In this document: positions 8,018-12,035 of the stretch, piece after piece
Layout: the number at the start of each line of letters is the position of its first letter
How positions within the stretch are numbered: the first letter of the stretch is position 1
NCBI GenBank assembly: GCA_025352185.1
Contig: JANXTV010000104.1
Location: forward strand, 1-12,035
Reading direction: 5' to 3'
Length of the DNA: 12,035 bases
Source: Oligoflexia bacterium
GTDB lineage: Bacteria > Bdellovibrionota > UBA1018
Made by a program: the position numbers and the translations under genes
Notes under the pieces: generated by a model
Seen by the model: only the letters and a program-made list of their open reading frames with translations
What the model was told of the DNA's origin: nothing
The model's database searches: none

Positions 8018-11000
8018 CTAATTCCCCAACTTTAGTTGGACTGCGTTATTGGTGCCGTCCCCGACCGCGAAGTCGAGTTTACCGTCCCCATTAAAATCTC
8101 CACTCGTGATGGCGTTCACGTTTGCGTTCATCGGAATCGAATTCAGCGTATTGTAAGCGCCAAAACCATTCCCGAGGAGCACACTCATCGTATTATCGGT
8201 ACTGTTTGTCGCGGCGAGATCGAGCTTTCCGTCCCCGTTGAAATCGCCCGTGAGGATGCCAATCGGCGTGTTACCCACGGGGAAATCATTGGCATTCAGA
8301 AAGGAGCCGTCACCGACACCGAGAATAATACTCACGTTCGAAGTCGCCGGACTTAAGGCGGCAATATCAATTCGGCCATCGCCGTTTAAATCACCGATTG
8401 CGAGAACGGTAGGGGAGGCCGCGACGACGTATTGGATCTTTGCTTGGAAGGTCCCGTCCCCATTTCCGAGGAGAATACTGACTGCATTATCGGCCGACGC
8501 CGCGACGGCGATATCCGCGATTCGATCGCCGTTAAAGTCACCGACCTGAATCGAGGTTGGATTTCCACCCGCGGAATAGTCGACTTTAGGCGCGAACGTT
8601 CCGTCTCCGGCGCCGATCAGGATCGAAACGGTATTACTCGTTCCGTTCGCGACGGCGAGATCTGGCTTTCCATCGCGATTAAAGTCTCCAACCCATACGC
8701 CGTCGGGGCCGGCACCCGTGGATGAATCCGTGCGGGCTTGAAAAGTACCATTTCCGTTTCCGAGAAATAGGCTGACGGTACTGGATCCGCCATTCGTCAC
8801 GACGAGGTCGAGTTTACCATCTCGATTTAAATCGGCGACCGCGATTGCAGATGGCGCAAGCGCCGTCGTCAGCGTTGCTTTAAAGGTGAAGAGTCCGTTG
8901 CCGACGCCCTTCAGAATCGTCACGGTTTTCGAATCGTAGTTTACGGCCGCCAAGTCTAACTTACCGTCTCCATCGAAATCGCCGCTCACGACCGCAGAGA
9001 TATTCAGTCCGACTGGCGTCGAGAAGCCGAGTTTACCGGATGCCTGGAGGGGGAGAAACTGGATATTTCCGTTCGCACTGCTCGCTACGACGACGTCGAG
9101 TTTTCCGTCGGAATTTCCGTCCGTGAGTACCGCCGCGCTCGGATTGGATTCTACCGCGTACGCGACGCTACCGGAGAAGAGTCCGTCGTTGGTACCGGTT
9201 AATACTTCGAACGTACTATCTCCACCCGAGGTGATTCCGAGGTCAAGCTTACCGTCCCCATTAAAGTCATTCGCGACGAGTGAAGTCGGGTTAGCACCGC
9301 ACGAGGTATTCAGACCCGCCGCAAATCCTCCGGACGTGTCATTTAAGAAAATCGAGATGCTATTATCGAGGCCGTTTGCCACGGCGAGGTCGACTTTCGT
9401 ATCGCCGTTAAAGTCCCCGACGATGATCGCGCTCGGCGACTGGCCGGTTGCAAAGGTGACCGCGGCTCCGAATGTACCGGTGCCCGAGTTGGTGAGCACG
9501 CTGCCCGTGTTATCACCGCTGTTTACCGTTACGAGATCGGGTTTTGCGTCTCCGTTAAAGTCCCCCGACGCAATGGCGCTCGGGGAAAGTCCGACCGTAT
9601 AGGTGACCGGGGCGACGAACGTGCCATTCCCGTTACCGCGAAAAATTCCGACTCGACTCGTACCGCCCCCGGCGTCGGCCGAGGAAGCGATGGCGAGATC
9701 TTTTTTACCATCACCATCAAAGTCTGCCACGACGACGGCAATCGGTGACGGAAGGGTCGCGGCCGTGGAGAACGTCGTAGCGGGAGCGAAACCACCCGCC
9801 CCGTTTCCGAGGAGAATGCTCACGTTATCAGACCCGCCGCACGAAACGACGATATCTGCTTTTCCGTCTCCGTTAAAGTCGGCGGTCGCGATGGAGGTGG
9901 AACTCGAACACGTGCTAAACCGACTCATCGGAGAATAAAGGCCACTTCCCCGAGCGAGAAAGACCCCGATGCTGGAATCGCCCGTATTTAGAACGACCAC
10001 ATCTTTTACGGTGTCTCCATTTAGATCGACGGTAACCATCATCCCCGGGGTAGAGGCAGTATTATAGAGCGTGCCGAATGTTCCGGTACCGCCGAAAGAA
10101 GTCGTCTCCGAGAGAATTAGTTTTGCTCGACCGCTCGCGGCCAGGTCGGGAAGTACGCTCGTGAGGGGTGCGATTTCGATCGTATTTCGAACAGAACGGT
10201 AACCTGCCCGCAGATTCATTTGAACCGCGCCGCTACTATCGGAGACCTGTACCGGGGAATTTACTAACGACGCGTTTCCGTTCGAGACATTAAAAAACAC
10301 GGATACACTCGGAATTCCGTTTCCGAATTGGTCGACGACTTTCGCGGCGAGGGGGGCGGCGAAAAGATTTCCGATCGACGCGGTTTGGGCGTCTCCGCCG
10401 ACGAGGTCGAGGTGGTCGGCGGCACCGGCCACGGAGTTGATCGTCGCGGTTACAATCGTACCGAGTGAGTCCGTAAGCATGAGCGTGTCGAGCGCCCCGG
10501 CGATGTGGCCCACCGTATAGGTATTCGTGGACGTGTTCAGTACCCCACCCGAGTTATTCGTTTGGACGGACAGTGTGTAGACGCCCGAGCCACCCGTGGG
10601 AGTAAACACTTGGGGGGTGTTTACGACGAGGAACGAACTGATTGGGGAGAGGGTTAAGACATGTTTTTTCCAAAGCACGATGACACTCGCGGTATTTCCG
10701 GCCTGGTCCCGCTGCTGAACGTCGATCATGTAGTCACCGTCCGCAAGTTTCGGGAGCGTGATTGCGAAATTTGAATTTAAGCAGGTCGTCGATCCCGTAC
10801 CGTCTAGGCCGAGGGTGATCGTCGATCCGGTTTCACAAGTACCGGTGAAATTTAGGAAGTCGAGGGCGGAAAAATACGTGGCCGTGTTCGGTGAGATGAG
10901 GGCGGGAGGAGTCACACTCGATTTCTTAATCCAGACGAAAGGGAGGGTGGGGGAGGAGGCACCGCCGGGTTCCGTTTGGTGAATCAAGTAGGAGTAAACG

Positions 11001-11302
11001 CCGTCGAGGGCGGCGGTAACCGTGAAAGTGTAGGCACTTCCGGTACAAAGACGGGAGGCGGTCGCGTCACCGCTTAGGTGGACCGTGTCTCCTTCCATGC
11101 ACATCCCGCTGATCGTCTGGGAGGCATTTCGAGAATAGAAAGGGCTCGTCAGGGGACTCGCGATGGTCACGGTCGTGACGGGAGAGACCTGCTGGGAAGT
11201 GATCGCCGAAGTTAAAGCACTCCCACCCACTGAACATCCGGAAAGGATAGTCAAGGTCATGACCAACAGGTTCATGATCGGAGCGTTTATATACTTCGGC
11301 AC
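8018..11302 (-). CDS. FG-GAP/VCBS beta-propeller lipoprotein with N-terminal Ig-like and invasin-like domains
   Basis: This 1094-residue protein has a canonical lipobox, LSGC with Cys23 followed by Ser, which in Gram-negatives usually means outer-membrane anchoring. Residues 41-127 and 132-214 are two Ig-like domains, each with a cysteine pair 18 residues apart (C68/C86 and C156/C174). Residues 215-290 resemble a cadherin/PKD-like domain. Residues 300-405 resemble an invasin/Big-1 domain (KVVDQFGNGIPSVSVFF). Residues 421-1094 are FG-GAP repeats with 14 calcium-loop motifs such as DFNGDGKLD. Such repeats form the seven-bladed propellers of integrin alpha chains and occur in many bacterial surface proteins. 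Translation starts at a GTG (11300-11302) supported by a strong GGAGG. An ATG nine codons later (11273-11275) has no such site. It lies 35 bases after the NHL-like gene and 68 before the giant lipoprotein gene. A calcium-dependent binding or adhesive role is inference. Confidence 0.9.
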   Translation of the reverse strand: MPKYINAPIMNLLVMTLTILSGCSVGGSALTSAITSQQVSPVTTVTIASPLTSPFYSRNASQTISGMCMEGDTVHLSGDATASRLCTGSAYTFTVTAALDGVYSYLIHQTEPGGASSPTLPFVWIKKSSVTPPALISPNTATYFSALDFLNFTGTCETGSTITLGLDGTGSTTCLNSNFAITLPKLADGDYMIDVQQRDQAGNTASVIVLWKKHVLTLSPISSFLVVNTPQVFTPTGGSGVYTLSVQTNNSGGVLNTSTNTYTVGHIAGALDTLMLTDSLGTIVTATINSVAGAADHLDLVGGDAQTASIGNLFAAPLAAKVVDQFGNGIPSVSVFFNVSNGNASLVNSPVQVSDSSGAVQMNLRAGYRSVRNTIEIAPLTSVLPDLAASGRAKLILSETTSFGGTGTFGTLYNTASTPGMMVTVDLNGDTVKDVVVLNTGDSSIGVFLARGSGLYSPMSRFSTCSSSTSIATADFNGDGKADIVVSCGGSDNVSILLGNGAGGFAPATTFSTAATLPSPIAVVVADFDGDGKKDLAIASSADAGGGTSRVGIFRGNGNGTFVAPVTYTVGLSPSAIASGDFNGDAKPDLVTVNSGDNTGSVLTNSGTGTFGAAVTFATGQSPSAIIVGDFNGDTKVDLAVANGLDNSISIFLNDTSGGFAAGLNTSCGANPTSLVANDFNGDGKLDLGITSGGDSTFEVLTGTNDGLFSGSVAYAVESNPSAAVLTDGNSDGKLDVVVASSANGNIQFLPLQASGKLGFSTPVGLNISAVVSGDFDGDGKLDLAAVNYDSKTVTILKGVGNGLFTFKATLTTALAPSAIAVADLNRDGKLDLVVTNGGSSTVSLFLGNGNGTFQARTDSSTGAGPDGVWVGDFNRDGKPDLAVANGTSNTVSILIGAGDGTFAPKVDYSAGGNPTSIQVGDFNGDRIADIAVAASADNAVSILLGNGDGTFQAKIQYVVAASPTVLAIGDLNGDGRIDIAALSPATSNVSIILGVGDGSFLNANDFPVGNTPIGILTGDFNGDGKLDLAATNSTDNTMSVLLGNGFGAYNTLNSIPMNANVNAITSGDFNGDGKLDFAVGDGTNNAVQLKLGN
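8021..10099 (-). repeat. FG-GAP/VCBS repeat array: 14 calcium loops, 147-base period
   Basis: The first Asp of each D-x-[ND]-x-D-x-x-x-D loop is at residues 426, 475, 527, 581, 630, 679, 728, 775, 824, 873, 922, 971, 1020 and 1069. The spacing is exactly 49 residues in ten of thirteen intervals; the others are 52, 54 and 47. All 14 loops keep Asp at positions 1, 5 and 9. Each unit continues LAVxN, SVSILLGNGxGTF and a Pro-containing linker. The last unit stops at QLKLGN, lacking its GxGxF half. A matching GGTGTFGT half lies just before loop 1 (residues 404-411). Confidence 0.92.
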
Positions 11303-11315
11303 AAAACTATTTTTT

Positions 11316-11329
11316 CCTCCCCCCAGAGG
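11316..11329 (-). promoter_or_regulatory. Strong Shine-Dalgarno before a GTG start, within a small hairpin
   Basis: On the minus strand the gap reads CCTCTGGGGGGAGG, then 13 bases, then GTG. GGAGG (11316-11320) is a near-perfect ribosome site and selects the GTG over the downstream ATG, though the 13-base spacing is long. The same site can pair with CCTC (11326-11329) through a 6-base loop. The stem is only 4 bp, so sequestration would be weak. Confidence 0.5.
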
Positions 11330-11337
11330 TTTCCTAA

Positions 11338-12035
11338 TTACTTAGGTAATCGGGTAATTCGGTTCGAGTCCTCATCACTGACGTAAATAAAGTTCGCATC
11401 CCCCGACATGTAAGTCGGGTTCGAAAATTTTCCGAGGGTATATCCCGCCGCGGCGTTACCGCCGATGCACCATCCCGGAGTCGCGGTACTGACCGAGGCG
11501 CTCGAGCAACCCGGGTCGCCACCGGTTGGCTGCGAGTTAATCGCTCCCCGCCATCCGACCTGATTTCCAGTTGCGAGATCGATTTTAGAAATCGCCGTCG
11601 AGCCGTTCCCGACGTTACACTGGTTAGTCGTCGAGACGTACAGCTTAGAACCGTCGGTCCAGATACCCCGCGGGTAAGAACAGTTCCCTTGGCGGGTATA
11701 GATGGCGGCGACTGATGCGCCTACCGTCGTCCAGGTTTCTGCGTAGTAGAAGTCCGCACGAGTTGTTACCGAACCTTTGAATTCACCGGTCGTCAGCTTA
11801 AACCGGTCGACCCGGACGTTATAGAAGTTCGAGATATAGAGGTAAGTTGCGTCGGAAGCGATTCCATCGCGGTTACTCGCGAAGTAGAATCCTCCCCCTT
11901 GGTCGCCCTGGTTTCCGTTTCGGGAGATTCCACCTTTACACCATCCGCTCGAAGCTCCGTTCGTCGAAACGTTATACCCGTTCGGGCTTGCCGATGGAGT
12001 ACATCCGCTCGACGGAGCCGTCGTTCCGATTGCCC
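11338..12035 (-). CDS. NHL-like beta-propeller protein, C-terminal 231 residues
   Basis: The frame is open from the window edge to a TAA at 11338-11340, so the start lies outside. The visible 231 residues contain two long, loosely similar units. Each has a GWC[KI]GG turn (visible residues 30-35 and 187-192), a Gly-rich stretch, an F(Y/S) strand, and a strand-turn typical of NHL/six-bladed propellers: YLYISNFYNVRVDRFKL with TTG, and FIYVSDEDSNRITRLPK at the very end. Between them lies LYVSTTNQCN with ISKIDLATGNQVGW. Cysteines recur at matching places (GCTP, PGCSS, GWC), which suggests disulfides and hence an exported protein, although the signal peptide is not visible. NHL-type propellers serve as binding platforms; the partner is unknown. 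The downstream FG-GAP lipoprotein gene starts 35 bases later, so the two are probably co-transcribed. A short ATG-initiated ORF at 11334-11522 is a shadow in another frame. Confidence 0.8.
   Translation of the reverse strand, partial: AIGTTAPSSGCTPSASPNGYNVSTNGASSGWCKGGISRNGNQGDQGGGFYFASNRDGIASDATYLYISNFYNVRVDRFKLTTGEFKGSVTTRADFYYAETWTTVGASVAAIYTRQGNCSYPRGIWTDGSKLYVSTTNQCNVGNGSTAISKIDLATGNQVGWRGAINSQPTGGDPGCSSASVSTATPGWCIGGNAAAGYTLGKFSNPTYMSGDANFIYVSDEDSNRITRLPK

Noticed and set aside
8026..8039. CCAACTTTAGTTGG inverted repeat at the end of the FG-GAP gene, considered as a terminator
   Set aside because: It has only a 5-bp usable stem, lies within the last codons and has no T-run on either strand. 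It cannot be called a terminator between the two lipoprotein genes.
8021..10042. Regular short repeats, considered as a CRISPR array
   Set aside because: The period is 147 bases, the frame is open throughout, and the repeats translate to FG-GAP calcium loops. This is a protein repeat array.
11334..11522. 62-residue minus-strand ORF with an ATG start, ending YLSN
   Set aside because: It is Arg-rich and has no protein-like pattern. The neighbouring minus frame ending at 11338 is open to the window edge and shows clear propeller strands (YVSDEDSNRITRL), so that frame is the gene.

Overview
The window looks like chromosomal DNA from a Gram-negative bacterium with an outer membrane, most likely a member of the Bdellovibrionota or a related delta-proteobacterial-type lineage. 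That placement is inference. It rests on very large lipoproteins built of Ig-like and fibronectin type III repeats, an FG-GAP propeller protein, a cysteine-rich NHL-like propeller protein, an outer-membrane barrel candidate and a FliG-C-like protein, in DNA of moderately high GC. No tRNA, rRNA, CRISPR array, insertion sequence, phage gene or integrase is visible, and no gap between genes exceeds 70 bases.

Positions 1-1008 are on the plus strand. First comes the 3' end of a gene whose product resembles the C-terminal helical domain of the flagellar switch protein FliG. A small secreted, probably outer-membrane beta-barrel protein follows, with its start overlapping the FliG-like stop by 11 bases.

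Positions 1005-12035 are on the minus strand and read from right to left. In transcription order they are (i) the 3' end of an NHL-like beta-propeller gene (11338 to beyond 12035), (ii) a 1094-residue lipoprotein with Ig-like and invasin-like domains followed by 14 FG-GAP/VCBS calcium-loop repeats (8018-11302), and (iii) a 2314-residue lipoprotein with 8 cysteine-paired Ig-like repeats, 12 fibronectin type III repeats and a C-terminal region that appears to contain three copies of an unnamed beta-sandwich unit (1005-7949). The gaps are 35 and 68 bases, so the three probably form one operon. The last gene converges on the barrel gene, and the two stop codons overlap by 4 bases.

All three minus-strand products are all-beta, and the two with visible N-termini carry lipobox signal peptides. 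The simplest reading is a surface or periplasmic assembly: two propeller proteins for binding and one long, disulfide-stabilised rope-like lipoprotein. No catalytic motif is recognisable in any of them, so a role in adhesion or prey/substrate contact is inference. The best candidates for something undescribed are the triplicated C-terminal module of the giant lipoprotein and the 14-blade, probably 2 x 7, FG-GAP array. In the latter the terminal half-blade seems to be completed by a strand located before the first repeat.
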